Assembly: GCF_900105725.1 (NCBI RefSeq)
Contig: NZ_FNLM01000034.1
Span: 3,286,001-3,350,000, forward strand
From: Gordonia westfalica
GTDB lineage: Bacteria; Actinomycetota; Actinomycetes; Mycobacteriales; Mycobacteriaceae
Direction: 5' to 3'
Length of the DNA stretch: 64,000 bases
The position numbers and the translations under genes are program-made. Positions within the stretch are counted from its first letter, which is position 1, and each line of letters begins with the position of its first letter. The notes under the pieces were generated by a model that did not search any database, was not told where the DNA came from, and was given only the letters and a program-made list of their open reading frames with translations. Shown piece after piece: positions 45,070 to 55,642 of this stretch.

Positions 45070-46736
45070 TGCTGCCCGGCCGTTTCGAACGCCCCGTCCT
45101 CGATCATCTGCCGGGTCTCGAGGCGGCGGATCTTGCCCGAAGTGGTGCGCGGAACCGAGTCCGGCGCGACGAAGATCACGTCGGCGGGCATGATCCCGCA
45201 CGCCGACGCCACCTCCGAGATGACCTCTGCGCGCGCCTTTTCCGGGTCCGACCCCTTGTACTCGGCGAGGATCACCAGACCCGGGCGCGACGACCCCTCG
45301 CCACGGGCCATCGCCACCACGCCACCACGCCGCACGCCGGCGACCTCGGCCGCCGCGCGCTCGATCTCGATCGGGAACAGGTTGCGCCCGGCGACGATGA
45401 TGACCTCTTTGGCCCGTCCACAGATGACCAGCCGGTCGTCGATCAGGTAACCGAGGTCACCTGTGGAGAACCATTCCCCCGCACCGAGATCGGCGCCGCC
45501 GAGATAGCCGCGCATCATCGAGGCGCCACGGATCTCCACATGGCCCACGGAACGACCGTCGATGGTGGGAACGTCAACATTCGGTTCGACTATCCGAACC
45601 TGCATACCGCCCAGCGGTTTTCCGAGGATCGCGTAGCGGCGTCGGATGGGCTCGCCGCCGCCGGGCGGGGTCACGGTGACCTCGTCGTAGTGTGCACCCT
45701 CGCCGACGGCGGGCATGGTGACCGCGCACGCCGACTCGGCCATGCCGTAGGCGGGTGCCGCTGCCGACCGGCTGAATCCGAACGGCTCGGTCGCATCGAG
45801 GAACTTGTCGAAGGCGTCGGCGTCGATGGGCTCGCCGCCGCTGATCGCGACGCGGAGATTCGACAGGTCGATGTCGCGCAGGAGCTTTCCGTAGCGGCCG
45901 AGGATGTCGTAGGCGAAGTTCGGGGCCGCGGTGACGGTTGTCTTGGTCTCGGTCAGCCACTGCATCCATTTGAACGGCGCCGCCGCGAACGCGGTGTTCG
46001 GCACGATGTAGGTCGAGATGCCCGACGTCATACCGGCGAGGAGGAACATCAGTCCCATGTCGTGGTAGAGCGGCAGCCAGCTGAATCCGGTGTCGCGGGT
46101 GCGATGCAGGCCCAGTCGGCTGACGAGCTCGATCGCATTGGAGTAGACGGCCGACGCCGAGAGCACCGCGGTCTTGGGGTCACCGGTCGATCCGGCGGTG
46201 CCCTGCAGGACCGCGACGGTGTTGGTGTTGACGTTGCGGGCGACGAAGTCGCAGGTGTCGGCGGTGAGACCGAACTCGGAGACCCGGGCGATCTGCAACT
46301 GACCGTCGACCTTGGCGAGCAGATCGAGCTGGGAGCCGCTTCCCAGGACCGTGCCCACGCCGATCGAGACGAACCGCGAGTAGGTGGTCTCAGCCCATCG
46401 GTCCTCGTCTGCGCCGCGGATGGGTCCGGGGAGGATGCTCACCGGCACGCCGGCGAGCCAGGCGCCCTGGACCGCGGCGATCAGGTCGACGGTGGGATCG
46501 CCGATGAGCCCGACGGCCAGCGGCTCATGGAGCTTGCTGTCCGCGAGGAGCTGCACAGCGATCTGCTCGGCGCGTGCGTGGACCTCACGCCAGGGAGTGG
46601 TCACCCATTCGCCGGTGTCGGAGTCCAGCACAGACAGCGTCGTGTCCCCGGCCGTCATCGCCTCTCGGACGGTGGCTGCGAGGGTATTGGTCGAACCGGT
46701 TTCCTCCAGGACCACGCTGCTCTGCGACATACTCAT
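45066..46736 (-). CDS. mbtM: Fatty-acyl-AMP/ACP ligase, MbtM (FadD33)-like
   Basis: 556 residues of the ANL superfamily, closer to mycobactin MbtM than to CoA ligases: GTAGSTGDPKTAVLSASAVYSNAIEL, SWLPLYHDMGLMFLLAGMTSGI, TAAPNFAYDILGRYGKLL and GRAKEVIIVAGRNLFPIEIE. MbtM loads long-chain acyl groups onto a carrier protein for the lipid tail of mycobactin. Here mbtL, mbtN and mbtK neighbours are missing, so the acyl acceptor is unknown. It is divergent from the NRPS across three IdeR boxes. Start ATG 46736, or 46730 two codons in. Confidence 0.85.
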   Translation of the reverse strand: MSMSQSSVVLEETGSTNTLAATVREAMTAGDTTLSVLDSDTGEWVTTPWREVHARAEQIAVQLLADSKLHEPLAVGLIGDPTVDLIAAVQGAWLAGVPVSILPGPIRGADEDRWAETTYSRFVSIGVGTVLGSGSQLDLLAKVDGQLQIARVSEFGLTADTCDFVARNVNTNTVAVLQGTAGSTGDPKTAVLSASAVYSNAIELVSRLGLHRTRDTGFSWLPLYHDMGLMFLLAGMTSGISTYIVPNTAFAAAPFKWMQWLTETKTTVTAAPNFAYDILGRYGKLLRDIDLSNLRVAISGGEPIDADAFDKFLDATEPFGFSRSAAAPAYGMAESACAVTMPAVGEGAHYDEVTVTPPGGGEPIRRRYAILGKPLGGMQVRIVEPNVDVPTIDGRSVGHVEIRGASMMRGYLGGADLGAGEWFSTGDLGYLIDDRLVICGRAKEVIIVAGRNLFPIEIERAAAEVAGVRRGGVVAMARGEGSSRPGLVILAEYKGSDPEKARAEVISEVASACGIMPADVIFVAPDSVPRTTSGKIRRLETRQMIEDGAFETAGQQ

Positions 46737-46855
46737 TCCCCGTTCCCACCGACCGCGGCGTCGGCTGTGTCGTTCATCTGTCGAATGGCGTCCACTGCGC
46801 CGGAGCGCGCGGACCGCAAGGGTCGCGGCGGCCGGATTGACCTCGCCGCCCTTGG

Positions 46856-46874
46856 GTAGGTTAGCCTAATCTCT
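46856..46874. promoter_or_regulatory. IdeR/DtxR-type iron box 1
   Basis: Matches the 19-bp consensus TTAGGTTAGSCTAACCTAA at 15 positions (core TAGGTTAGCCTAATC). It lies 120 bp upstream of the MbtM-like gene, so it probably represses that leftward unit when iron is plentiful. Confidence 0.8.
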
Positions 46875-46942
46875 GTAACGCACAAGAGGCGGACCGATGC
46901 TCGTTGCGGCGTGATTCAGATCATCTGGTGAGATGGCAGGCA

Positions 46943-46961
46943 ATAACTTAGGCTTACCTAA
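46943..46961. promoter_or_regulatory. IdeR/DtxR-type iron box 2
   Basis: Fifteen of 19 positions match the consensus (core CTTAGGCTTACCTAA). Central in the divergent region; could serve either promoter. Confidence 0.75.
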
Positions 46962-47044
46962 GTTTGCCCCGAAGCGCGGCGCCCCGAGTGACGGGCCTCG
47001 ACCAGGTCGATCACGCGGGCTCGGGCATTGGGTCGAGCGAGTAG

Positions 47045-47063
47045 TTAGTATAACCTACCCTAA
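47045..47063. promoter_or_regulatory. IdeR/DtxR-type iron box 3
   Basis: TTAGTATAACCTACCCTAA matches the consensus at 15 of 19 positions. It ends 56 bp before the NRPS start, placing the biosynthetic operon under iron control. Confidence 0.8.
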
Positions 47064-47119
47064 ATTGACTTGTTCACCTGCGTAACAGATGTTCCCGAAC
47101 CGCGAGAGGCAATCGGCTG

Positions 47120-50100
47120 ATGGCCACGAATTCTGAGATGACATCCCGCATCACGGACCGCGCCAGTTCAGCCGACATCCGAGCCGAGGTCGCGACCGCC
47201 CTCGGCGTGGCCCCGGAGTCACTCGACCCCGACCAGGACCTCATCGCCCAGGGACTCGACTCCCTGCGGATGATGCGATTGGCCGGCACCTGGCGCAAAC
47301 GCGGCATCGACATCGACTTCGCCCGCCTCGCCGCCCAACCCACCCTCAACGCCTGGACCGAGATGATCACCGCCGGCGCCGCACCGGGCCCGGAGACCGC
47401 CGCCGCGGCCACACCCCCGGGCCCCGCGGTGCCGGACATCCGCGGTGAAGTCGCCACCGCCCTCGGCGTGGCCCCGGAGTCACTCGACCCCGACCAGGAC
47501 CTCATCGCCCAGGGACTCGACTCCCTGCGGATGATGCGATTGGCCGGCACCTGGCGCAAACGCGGCATCGACATCGACTTCGCCCGCCTCGCCGCCCAAC
47601 CCACCCTCAACGCCTGGACGATGCTTCTCGGCGGTCCCGCGACACCCGCGGAGACCACCGGCTCGCCGGAAACCGTCGATCCCACAGCACCTTTCCCGCT
47701 GGCGCCGATGCAGCACGCGTACTGGATCGGACGGTCCGACAGCCATGCCTTCGGCAACGTCGCCGCGCACCTCTACATCGAATTCGACGGCCACGACCTC
47801 GATCCCGACCGCTTCACCACTGCCATGGGCGAGCTGATGCAGCGTCACCCCATGCTGCGGGTCCTCGTCCTCCCCGACGGCACGCAGGTCGTCGGACCCG
47901 CGCATCCCGAGGCCATCGCCGTCCACGACCTCCGCAGCCAGTCGGCCGAGATGGTCGAGGCGATCCTCAACGAAAAGCGTTCACACGGAACGCATCGCAG
48001 CCTCCCTGTCGAGGAGGGCGCAGTCATCCGCGCGGAGCTGAGCCTGCTCCCCGACGGCTCCACCCGGGTACACCTCGACGTCGACATGATCGCCGCCGAC
48101 GCCATGAGCTACCGCGTGCTCGTCGACGACTTCGCACGTCTGTACCGCGGCGAGACCCTGCCCGAACTCGGTGTCACGTTCGCGACGATCACGGCGGACC
48201 GCACCTCACGCGAGGTCCGCGACGAAGACCTCGCATGGTGGCGCGAGCGCATCCCTCATCTGCCCGGACCGCCCGAACTCCCGCTCGACGATCGCGCCGC
48301 CCGGGGAGAGGTCGAGCCGCGCAGTGTGCGCCTCCACCACTCGGTCTCCGCCTCCGAATGGAAGCGCCTCGAAGAGCACGCGCATCGTCGAGGAGTGACG
48401 CCGGCGGCGGCGGTGGCGGCGGTGTTCGCCGAGGCCGTGGGCACCCATGCCGCGAACTCGCGCTTCCTGCTGACGATTCCGTTGTTCGACCGTCCGCAGA
48501 TCCACGCCGACGTCGAACGCGTGGTCGGCGACTTCACCTCGTCGATCCTCGTCGACGTCGACCTCGGTGAATCGGCGACGCTGGCCGAACGCGCCCGTCA
48601 GATGCGTTCGTCTATGCATGACGCGGCCGCGCACGGGTCGATGAGCGGCCTCGACGTCCTCCGCGAACTCGGTCGCGCGCGAGGCGAATCCGTCGTCTCA
48701 CCGGTCGTGTTCACCAGCGCACTCGGACTCGGCGACCTGTTCTCCACGCAGGCCACCGACGTGCTCGGCGATCCCGCCTGGATCGTCTCGCAGGGCCCCC
48801 AGGTGCTGCTCGACGCGCAGGTCACCGAGATCGCCGGCGGCCTGCTCCTCAACTGGGACGTCCGGGTGTCCGACCTGGACGAGACCACCGCCCGCGCGAT
48901 GTTCGACTACTACGTCCGGCTGCTCGGGCTCCTCGTCGACGGCGAGTGGGATGTCCCGGCGCCCGATCCGGTCGCCGATGAAGTCCGCGCACAACGCCTT
49001 TCGGTCGAGAATCCCCTCCCGGACACCGACGCCTTCGACGGCACCCTGCACGGCACGATCTTCGGTCGCGCGGCGGAGCGGCCCGCCGACCCGGCGGTCA
49101 TCACCGACGACCGCACCTGGACGCACGGCGAACTCACCGACGAGGCGCTCCGCGTGGCAGGCGCACTGACCGCAGCGGGTGTCCGCAACGGCGACACCGT
49201 CGTCGTCAACCTGCCCAAGGGCGGAGACCAGGTCGTGGCTGCACTCGCCGTGCTCTCGGTGGGCGCCGCGTACGTGCCGATCGCGCCGACGCAGCCCGCT
49301 TCCCGGCGGGACCGGATCGTGTCGATCGCCGGTCCGCGCGCCGTGCTCACCGCCGACGTCGACGCCTGGGCGGGCACCGACGGGCCTGCCGTCATCGACA
49401 TGACGCACGCGCGCACCGCGACGCCGGCCCGGCCCGCCGCCGTGTCCGGCGACGCTCTGGCCTACATCCTGTTCACGTCCGGCTCGACGGGACTGCCCAA
49501 GGGCGTCCAGGTTCCGCACCGAGCCGCGGTGGCCACCATCACCGACCTGGTCGATCGCTATTCGCTCGACGCCCGCGACCGCAGCCTCCAGGTGTCCTCG
49601 CTCGAGTTCGATCTCTCCGTCTTCGACATCTTCGGCCTCCTGGCGGTCGGCGGAGCCGTGGTGGTGCCCGGCGACGACGAGCGCACCAGGGTCGACGACT
49701 GGGTCCGCCTTCTCGCCGAACACTCGGTGACCGTTCTCAACTGCGTCCCGTCGATCCTCGGCATGATCCTCGACATCGGTTCGCTGCCCGCGTCGATGCG
49801 GACGATCATCATGGGCGGGGACAAGGTCGACGTCTCGCTGCTCGATCGTGTTGCCGCACAATTGCCCGACTGCCGGGTCGCCGGCCTGGGCGGTACCACC
49901 GAGACCGCGATCCACTCCACGATCTGCGAGGCGGCCGACGTACCGGCCGGGATGGCCTTCGTCCCCTACGGTGTCCCGCTGCGCGGGGTCCGTTGCCGGG
50001 TCGTCGACGAGACCGGCCGCGATCGTCCCGACCTCGTCCCCGGCGAGTTGTGGATCGGCGGCGCCGGTGTCGCCGACGGCTACCGCGGGGACCCCGAGCG

Positions 50101-50836
50101 CACCGCCGACCGTTTCGTCTCCCACGACGGCGAACAGTGGTACCGGACAGGTGATCTCGCCAGGTACCTGCCGGGCGGTTTCCTCGACTTCCTCGGCCGC
50201 GCCGATCACATGGTGAAGGTCCGCGGTTACCGGGTGGAGCTCGGCGAGGTAGAGGCCGGACTCCTCGGGCTCGACGAGGTCGGCTCCGCGGTCGCCTGGT
50301 CCGACGGCCGTGACCTGCGTGCCGCCGTCGTCCCCGCCGCAACGCGGGTCGACGAGGACGCGATCCTGTCCGGACTCGCCGAAGCGCTTCCACCGCACAT
50401 GATCCCGCGGTCGGTCACCGTCCTGGACGCACTACCTCTGACGGCGAACGGGAAGTACGACCGCAAGGCCCTGGCCGCCATGACCGACAATTCGGACAGC
50501 GAACCGACCGTCGTCGCTCCGCGCACGCCGCTCGAGGAGGCGCTCGTCGTCATCTTCTCCGAGGTGCTCCCGGTCCGGCCGATCGGCGTCACCGAGGATT
50601 TCATCTCCCTCGGCGGCGACTCGGTCCAGGCCACCCGCCTCGTGGCGCTGTCCCGCACGTGGCTCGACGCCCCGCGACTCTCGGTCGCCGACATCTTCGG
50701 CCACCGGACCATCGCGGGTCTCGCCGAGCGGCTCACCGCCCTCGACGGTCCCCGCGTCACGCGCGTCGCCGAGATGCTCCTCGACGTGGTGGCCCTCTCC
50801 GACGAACAGGTGGATGCCGAGCTCGCCGGCACTTGA
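47120..50836 (+). CDS. NRPS: tandem aryl-carrier domains, cyclisation, adenylation, carrier
   Basis: 1238 residues. Two carrier domains (about 20-80 and 107-167) have phosphopantetheine Ser48 and Ser135 in GLDSLRMM, the aryl-carrier style. A heterocyclisation domain begins at PLAPMQHAYWIG and has D322-xxxx-D327-xx-S330 instead of the condensation HHxxxDG. The adenylation domain (about 640-1090) has YILFTSGSTGLPKGV; residues read by eye (D-L-F-N...) resemble Cys/Ser/Thr-selecting domains. A final carrier has Ser1168 (GGDSVQ). There is no thioesterase. It should make an aryl-thiazoline or aryl-oxazoline (MbtB-like logic). ATG follows GAGAGG, downstream of iron box 3. Confidence 0.93.
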   Translation: MATNSEMTSRITDRASSADIRAEVATALGVAPESLDPDQDLIAQGLDSLRMMRLAGTWRKRGIDIDFARLAAQPTLNAWTEMITAGAAPGPETAAAATPPGPAVPDIRGEVATALGVAPESLDPDQDLIAQGLDSLRMMRLAGTWRKRGIDIDFARLAAQPTLNAWTMLLGGPATPAETTGSPETVDPTAPFPLAPMQHAYWIGRSDSHAFGNVAAHLYIEFDGHDLDPDRFTTAMGELMQRHPMLRVLVLPDGTQVVGPAHPEAIAVHDLRSQSAEMVEAILNEKRSHGTHRSLPVEEGAVIRAELSLLPDGSTRVHLDVDMIAADAMSYRVLVDDFARLYRGETLPELGVTFATITADRTSREVRDEDLAWWRERIPHLPGPPELPLDDRAARGEVEPRSVRLHHSVSASEWKRLEEHAHRRGVTPAAAVAAVFAEAVGTHAANSRFLLTIPLFDRPQIHADVERVVGDFTSSILVDVDLGESATLAERARQMRSSMHDAAAHGSMSGLDVLRELGRARGESVVSPVVFTSALGLGDLFSTQATDVLGDPAWIVSQGPQVLLDAQVTEIAGGLLLNWDVRVSDLDETTARAMFDYYVRLLGLLVDGEWDVPAPDPVADEVRAQRLSVENPLPDTDAFDGTLHGTIFGRAAERPADPAVITDDRTWTHGELTDEALRVAGALTAAGVRNGDTVVVNLPKGGDQVVAALAVLSVGAAYVPIAPTQPASRRDRIVSIAGPRAVLTADVDAWAGTDGPAVIDMTHARTATPARPAAVSGDALAYILFTSGSTGLPKGVQVPHRAAVATITDLVDRYSLDARDRSLQVSSLEFDLSVFDIFGLLAVGGAVVVPGDDERTRVDDWVRLLAEHSVTVLNCVPSILGMILDIGSLPASMRTIIMGGDKVDVSLLDRVAAQLPDCRVAGLGGTTETAIHSTICEAADVPAGMAFVPYGVPLRGVRCRVVDETGRDRPDLVPGELWIGGAGVADGYRGDPERTADRFVSHDGEQWYRTGDLARYLPGGFLDFLGRADHMVKVRGYRVELGEVEAGLLGLDEVGSAVAWSDGRDLRAAVVPAATRVDEDAILSGLAEALPPHMIPRSVTVLDALPLTANGKYDRKALAAMTDNSDSEPTVVAPRTPLEEALVVIFSEVLPVRPIGVTEDFISLGGDSVQATRLVALSRTWLDAPRLSVADIFGHRTIAGLAERLTALDGPRVTRVAEMLLDVVALSDEQVDAELAGT
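47195..47619. repeat. Identical 164-bp tandem duplication encoding both carrier domains
   Basis: 47195-47358 and 47456-47619 read identically over 164 bp, offset by 261 bp (87 codons). The linkers between and beside them differ. Identity at synonymous sites implies very recent duplication or ongoing gene conversion. Confidence 0.92.
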
Positions 50837-50893
50837 CCCAAGCGGTCGGCCCCGCATCCACCACGCCCCAGACACCACGACAGCAAAGGCATC

Positions 50894-51502
50894 ATGACCA
50901 CTTCATCGGCACCCACGTACGACCTGAACTCCGTCGACCTCGACGACGTGTCGCACGCCGCCACGGTCCACGGATGGCTCACCCATCCGAAGGCCAAGTA
51001 CTGGGACATGCTCGAGAGTTCGGTGGCCGATGTGGAGAAGATGATCCGCGACACCGCGGATGCGACCGCCGGCACACCCTACGGAATGCGCCTGGGGTAC
51101 CACGACGGGAACCCGCAGTTCCTCTTCGAACTGTACGATCCGCGGACCAGCGAACTCGCCGACCCGGCAAGCGGTTACGTGCACGCCGAGGGCGACATCG
51201 GGATGCATCTCCTGGTCGCGCACGCCGAGCAGGCCCTGCCCGGGTTCACCGGCGCGGTGATGCTGCACATCATGCGCACGGCGATCCTCGAGGTCGGCGC
51301 CGCACGCGTGGTCGTCGAACCCGACGTCCGCAACACCGCGGTTCACCGGCTCAATGCGAGCGTCGGCTTCCAGGTCGACGGCGACTACCCGGTCGGCAAC
51401 AAGACCGCACACCTGAGCTACTGCACGCGAGACGACTTCGTCCGCGTCACCGCCGGCGGTACCACCGTCGGCGCCGTCGAGGTGACGGACCTGGGAGCGT
51501 AA
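50894..51502 (+). CDS. GNAT acyltransferase for siderophore hydroxamate (DesC/IucB/RhbD-like)
   Basis: 202 residues. The GNAT core is visible as [77 protein letters not shown], including the acetyl-CoA-binding helix and the siderophore-type ending. The family acylates N-hydroxylated diamines to hydroxamates. It precedes the IucA/IucC gene by 4 bp. Confidence 0.88.
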   Translation: MTTSSAPTYDLNSVDLDDVSHAATVHGWLTHPKAKYWDMLESSVADVEKMIRDTADATAGTPYGMRLGYHDGNPQFLFELYDPRTSELADPASGYVHAEGDIGMHLLVAHAEQALPGFTGAVMLHIMRTAILEVGAARVVVEPDVRNTAVHRLNASVGFQVDGDYPVGNKTAHLSYCTRDDFVRVTAGGTTVGAVEVTDLGA

Positions 51503-51506
51503 ACCC

Positions 51507-53309
51507 TTGACCATCCAGGAATTCCGCACCGCGCGGCCAACGGCGCCAGCCGAGGCGACGTCCCATCGGCAGACCTACCACGTCAGGATCGCCCGCAAGA
51601 TCCTGGCCGAGTTCTCTCACGAACGTGCACTGACACCCGTCGCGACCGGACCCGGCAGCTACGTGGTCGCGTCCGCCGACGGTCGCACCGAATACCACTT
51701 CCGCGCCGAGATCCTCTCCCTGGAGAACTGGGCCGTCGACGAGTCCTCACTGCGCCGTGTTCGCGACGGTGAAGAACTACCCGTCGATGCGATCGCGCTC
51801 GTGATCGACCTCGCGCCGATGCTCGGCATCGGACCCCAGGCGCTGCCGGACTACCTCGAGGAGTTCATCAACACCCTCGCGCTCAGCGCGGACCGCCCCG
51901 ACGAACTGCGCATCAGCGCAGCCGATCTCGCACGTGCCGACTTCCAGACCATCGAGAAGGCGATGACCGAGGGCCACCCCTGCATCGTCGCGAACGCCGG
52001 GCGTCTGGGGTTCAGCGCCGACGACGTCGTGCACTACGCGCCGGAGGTGGGCAACCCGTTCCGGCTCGTCTGGGTCGCGGCCCGCCGGGAGGACTGCGAC
52101 GTCGCGACGGTCGGCGACGTCGACTACGACGCCATGCTCGTCGACGAACTGGGCTCCGAGACCCTCGCGGATTTCGACGCCGTCCTCCGCGAATCCGGTT
52201 GCGATCCGGACGATTACCGCTACCTCCCGGTGCACCCGTGGCAGTGGGTGGAGAAGGTCGAGAAGCTGTATTCGGCCGACATCGCCGATCGGCGCATCGT
52301 GTGGGTCGGCGAGAGCCCCGATGTGTACCAGGCCCAGCAGTCGATCCGCACCGTGTTCAACGCGACGACACCTACCCGGAACTATGTGAAGGTCGCCCTG
52401 TCGATCGTCAACATGGGCTTCACCCGCGGTATGTCCGCCGACTACATGCGCACCACCCCGTTGATCAACAACTGGGTGCGCGGCCTGGTGGCCGACGACC
52501 CGTACCTGTCGGCCATCGGATTCGAGATGATCTACGAGGTCGCGGCCGTCGGTTACCGCAGCCCGACGTTCACCCCGATCACCCAGCCGGGTTCGGAGTA
52601 CCGCAAGATCCTCTCCGCCCTGTGGCGGCAGAGCCCCATCCCGCTCACCGGTGCGGGCGAACAACTCTCGACCATGGCGGCGCTCCTGCACCTCGATCAC
52701 CACGGGGATCCGCTGGTCGGCGCGTTCATCGAGAGGTCCGGAATCCCCGCGGCCGAGTGGGTGCGGCGTTACCTACGCACCTACCTGCACCCGATCACGT
52801 ACCTGCTCTACCGCTACGAGCTGAAGTTCTCCCCGCACGGTGAGAACCTGATCCTCGTCCTCGACAACGGGGTCCCGTTGCGGGCGATCCTCAAGGACAT
52901 CGGCGAGGAGGTGTCGGTGTTCGGCGAGCCGGAAGGTCTACCGGAGAACTGCTCCCGCGTCCTCACCACCGAACCCGACGAGATCCGCAACCTCGGTGTG
53001 CTGTCGGATGTCTTCGACGACTTCCTGCGACCGCTCGCGGCGATCCTGCACACCCATCGAATCGTCTCCGACGATGAGTTCTGGGGCCTGGTCGCCGAGA
53101 GCCTGCGCGAGTTCGTCGCGGGCCATCCCGATCTCGACGAGCAGTTCGCGAAATGGGATCTGTTCGCACCGGAGTTCGGTGCGGTGCACATGAACGGTCT
53201 GCAGTTGCGCAACAACAAGCGCATGGTCGACATCGAGGACTCGTACGCGTCACTCATCGACGCCGGACACCGGCTCGTCAATCCCGTCGCCGATCGGGGA
53301 CGCCGATGA
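51507..53309 (+). CDS. NRPS-independent siderophore synthetase (IucA/IucC family, DesD-like)
   Basis: 600 residues. The N-terminal ATP-binding half contains [26 protein letters not shown] and [15 protein letters not shown]; then [45 protein letters not shown] and the C-terminal [26 protein letters not shown]. These enzymes join carboxylates to amines or N-hydroxy-diamines through acyl adenylates, as in desferrioxamine assembly. Start TTG 51507, 4 nt after the previous stop, with GGGAG upstream. Overlaps the acylase gene by 4 bp. Confidence 0.95.
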   Translation: MTIQEFRTARPTAPAEATSHRQTYHVRIARKILAEFSHERALTPVATGPGSYVVASADGRTEYHFRAEILSLENWAVDESSLRRVRDGEELPVDAIALVIDLAPMLGIGPQALPDYLEEFINTLALSADRPDELRISAADLARADFQTIEKAMTEGHPCIVANAGRLGFSADDVVHYAPEVGNPFRLVWVAARREDCDVATVGDVDYDAMLVDELGSETLADFDAVLRESGCDPDDYRYLPVHPWQWVEKVEKLYSADIADRRIVWVGESPDVYQAQQSIRTVFNATTPTRNYVKVALSIVNMGFTRGMSADYMRTTPLINNWVRGLVADDPYLSAIGFEMIYEVAAVGYRSPTFTPITQPGSEYRKILSALWRQSPIPLTGAGEQLSTMAALLHLDHHGDPLVGAFIERSGIPAAEWVRRYLRTYLHPITYLLYRYELKFSPHGENLILVLDNGVPLRAILKDIGEEVSVFGEPEGLPENCSRVLTTEPDEIRNLGVLSDVFDDFLRPLAAILHTHRIVSDDEFWGLVAESLREFVAGHPDLDEQFAKWDLFAPEFGAVHMNGLQLRNNKRMVDIEDSYASLIDAGHRLVNPVADRGRR

Positions 53310-55642
53310 CCGTCATGACCCCGGCATCCGGGACACCCACCGCGGAGATCCTCCGCGACGCCCACGGCATCCCGCACGTCCTGGCCTCGACCCCCGCCGG
53401 CGCACTGTACGGCCAGGGCCGCGCCTGCGGCCAGGATCGCCGGTGGCAGATCGAGTTCATGCGGCTGCGCGCCGAGGGCCGTACCGCCGAGGTGTTCGGG
53501 GCGTCCTGCATCGAGTGGGACACCTTCGCCCGGCGCGCCCGGCTCGACGCGGTGGCCGAACGGATCTACCTCGCCTCGTCGGAGCGCACGCGGAACCTGC
53601 TGCGCGCGTATGCCGACGGCGTCAACAGCACTCTCTTCGACACCGAGACCACCGCTCCCGCGCCGGAACTCGCGGCGCTCGACCATGCTCCGGAGCCGTG
53701 GCAGCCGTGGACGCCGATCTCGGTCTTCATCATGCACCACGTGCTGTTCGGCCGGTTCACCACGAAGCTGTTCCGCCTCCACGCCTGTCGCACCACCGGT
53801 CTGAATGCGTTGCGGTTCTGGGCCTTCGAGGACAGCGAGAACGACGCGACCGTGCCGCGGATGCCCGACGAGGAGTTCCTCCGCGAGATCCTGGACCTCA
53901 CCCGGCCCACACCGGTCGGCGAATCCCCGGCAGGCGAGTCCGTCGATCTCGGCGACCCGATGTCGGGCAGCAACGCGTGGGGCGTGTCCGCAGGACGCAG
54001 CGCCACCGGCTCCCCCATCGTCGCCGGTGATCCGCACCGTTTCCTCGAGCTGCCCGGGATCTATCAGCAGTTCCACCTGGCCTCGACCGACCCGGCGCAG
54101 TCCTTCGACATCGCCGGATTCGCCTTCGCGGGTGTACCCGGTGTTCCGCACTTCGCGCAGACCGACGAGATCGCCTGGGGCATCACGAATGCGATGGCCG
54201 ACTACCAGGACCTCTACGTCGAGCGCCTGACCCGCGACGAGACGGGCTCGCTCCTCGTCGAGGTTCCCGGCGGGAGCCGAGTCCCGGCGTCGGTCCGCCT
54301 CGAGCAGATCGACGTCCGCAACGCCGAACCCGTTGCGGTCGAGGTGATCACCACACCGAACGGCGCCATCGTCTTCGGCGGTCCGGACGAGCCGTTCGCG
54401 ATCAGCCTGCGTTCGCCGTTGCTGTCGGAGGACGTCACCTTCGACGCCCCGCTCGACCTGCTGTTCGCCCGATCCGTCGCCGACGTCGAATCCGCGCTGT
54501 CGGCGTGGGTCGAGCCGGTGAACCGGGCCGTCATCGCCCACGTCGACGGGACGACGGCCACCCACGTCGCAGGCCGCGTACCGGTCCGGGCACCCGAGAA
54601 CTACTGGCTCCCGGTCCCCGGCTGGGACGCGCGCTACCAGTGGCAGGGCTACGAGACCGGGTCGCTCGGCGATCCCGGGTTCGACGCGACACTCGGCGAC
54701 GGGGACGTCACCGTGACCGCGAATCAACGGCTGTCCGCAGTTCCCGCCTTGCAACCGGTCACGACCGAATGCGTGGAGATGTTCCGGGCCGACCGGATCA
54801 CCACTCGTCTCGAGGAACTCGACGCGGTCAGTCCCGAGGACTGCGCGAATATCCACCGCGACATCGTCCTCGACCAGGCCGCGGTGGTCCAGGATCTCCT
54901 CGGCCGGGTGGTGGGCAACACCCCTGCCGCCGAGGATGTCCGGCAGCGCGTCCTCGCCTGGGACCGCGTCATGGCCGCCGACAGCACCGACGCCTTCCTG
55001 TTCGCCGAGTTCCGCAGCCAGCTCGTGTTCGGTGTCGCACGTACCGACGTGCTGGCGCCGCTGCGCGGTCCGCACGGATTCCCCGCCGTGTTCCAGCCGT
55101 GGTTCGTCCCCGAACCCCGCCTGGCCACGGCGATCACCACGGTGATCGGCAACGCCCGGCTGATCGGTGTCGACATCGAGGAGGTCGCGCTCGCGGCCCT
55201 CGACGCCGTCGTCGCGCGCACCGAGGCGGTCGGCCGTGTCCCGAGCTGGGGCAGCGTGCACGTGCTCGCCCCGATCCACGGTTTCGATCTCGTCGGTGCG
55301 TCACCCGCGCATCCGGAGTTGTTCGCCGCCCTCCGGCCCACTCCGCTTCCGCTCGCCGGGGATTCGGAATGCGTCTTCGCCAATGCATCCGCGGTCGGCA
55401 CACACGTGTGCATCACGGGGTCCGCAGCACGCTATGTCTGGGATCTCTCCGACCCGCACGCCAGTCGCTGGGTGGTGCCGCTCGGAGCCTCCGGCGACCC
55501 GGGTTCCGAGCACTTCCAGGACCAGGCCCGGCTGTGGGCGGACGGCCGGCTCATCCCGGTCGCCCGCGACTGGGATGCCCTGCGCGCACAGCACTCCACC
55601 ACCACCGCCACTTCGACAGAGGGGGAACCGTGCCCACGTTGA
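53306..55642 (+). CDS. Penicillin-acylase-family Ntn hydrolase
   Basis: 778 residues, typical for the two-chain precursor. It starts almost at the alpha chain ([15 protein letters not shown]) with no signal peptide, so it should be cytoplasmic, unlike periplasmic PvdQ. The autoprocessing site is [11 protein letters not shown], making Ser222 the N-terminal nucleophile of the beta chain. A conserved beta-chain His/Asn set is likely in [15 protein letters not shown] and VTANQRL. ATG 53306 overlaps the IucA/IucC stop. It could trim an acyl group from an intermediate or catalyse amide formation in reverse; neither is shown by sequence. Confidence 0.9.
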   Translation: MTVMTPASGTPTAEILRDAHGIPHVLASTPAGALYGQGRACGQDRRWQIEFMRLRAEGRTAEVFGASCIEWDTFARRARLDAVAERIYLASSERTRNLLRAYADGVNSTLFDTETTAPAPELAALDHAPEPWQPWTPISVFIMHHVLFGRFTTKLFRLHACRTTGLNALRFWAFEDSENDATVPRMPDEEFLREILDLTRPTPVGESPAGESVDLGDPMSGSNAWGVSAGRSATGSPIVAGDPHRFLELPGIYQQFHLASTDPAQSFDIAGFAFAGVPGVPHFAQTDEIAWGITNAMADYQDLYVERLTRDETGSLLVEVPGGSRVPASVRLEQIDVRNAEPVAVEVITTPNGAIVFGGPDEPFAISLRSPLLSEDVTFDAPLDLLFARSVADVESALSAWVEPVNRAVIAHVDGTTATHVAGRVPVRAPENYWLPVPGWDARYQWQGYETGSLGDPGFDATLGDGDVTVTANQRLSAVPALQPVTTECVEMFRADRITTRLEELDAVSPEDCANIHRDIVLDQAAVVQDLLGRVVGNTPAAEDVRQRVLAWDRVMAADSTDAFLFAEFRSQLVFGVARTDVLAPLRGPHGFPAVFQPWFVPEPRLATAITTVIGNARLIGVDIEEVALAALDAVVARTEAVGRVPSWGSVHVLAPIHGFDLVGASPAHPELFAALRPTPLPLAGDSECVFANASAVGTHVCITGSAARYVWDLSDPHASRWVVPLGASGDPGSEHFQDQARLWADGRLIPVARDWDALRAQHSTTTATSTEGEPCPR

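Noticed and set aside
45066..46736. Aryl-AMP ligase loading the NRPS carrier domains
   Set aside because: Sequence segments match MbtM-type fatty-acyl-AMP ligases better than DhbE/MbtA-type aryl ligases, so the aryl-activating enzyme is probably encoded outside the window.
48698..50398. 566-codon frame antisense to the NRPS
   Set aside because: The sense strand carries complete Cy, A and PCP motifs; the antisense product is Asp/Gly/Arg-rich without domains.
52814..55279. 821-codon open frame on the minus strand
   Set aside because: It lies antisense to the IucA/IucC and acylase genes; the translation is Arg/Asp/Gly/His-rich without any family pattern, a usual GC-rich shadow.
53306..55642. 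Beta-lactam-degrading penicillin acylase (resistance role)
   Set aside because: The family is broad and the gene is embedded in a siderophore operon; no evidence for antibiotic substrates.
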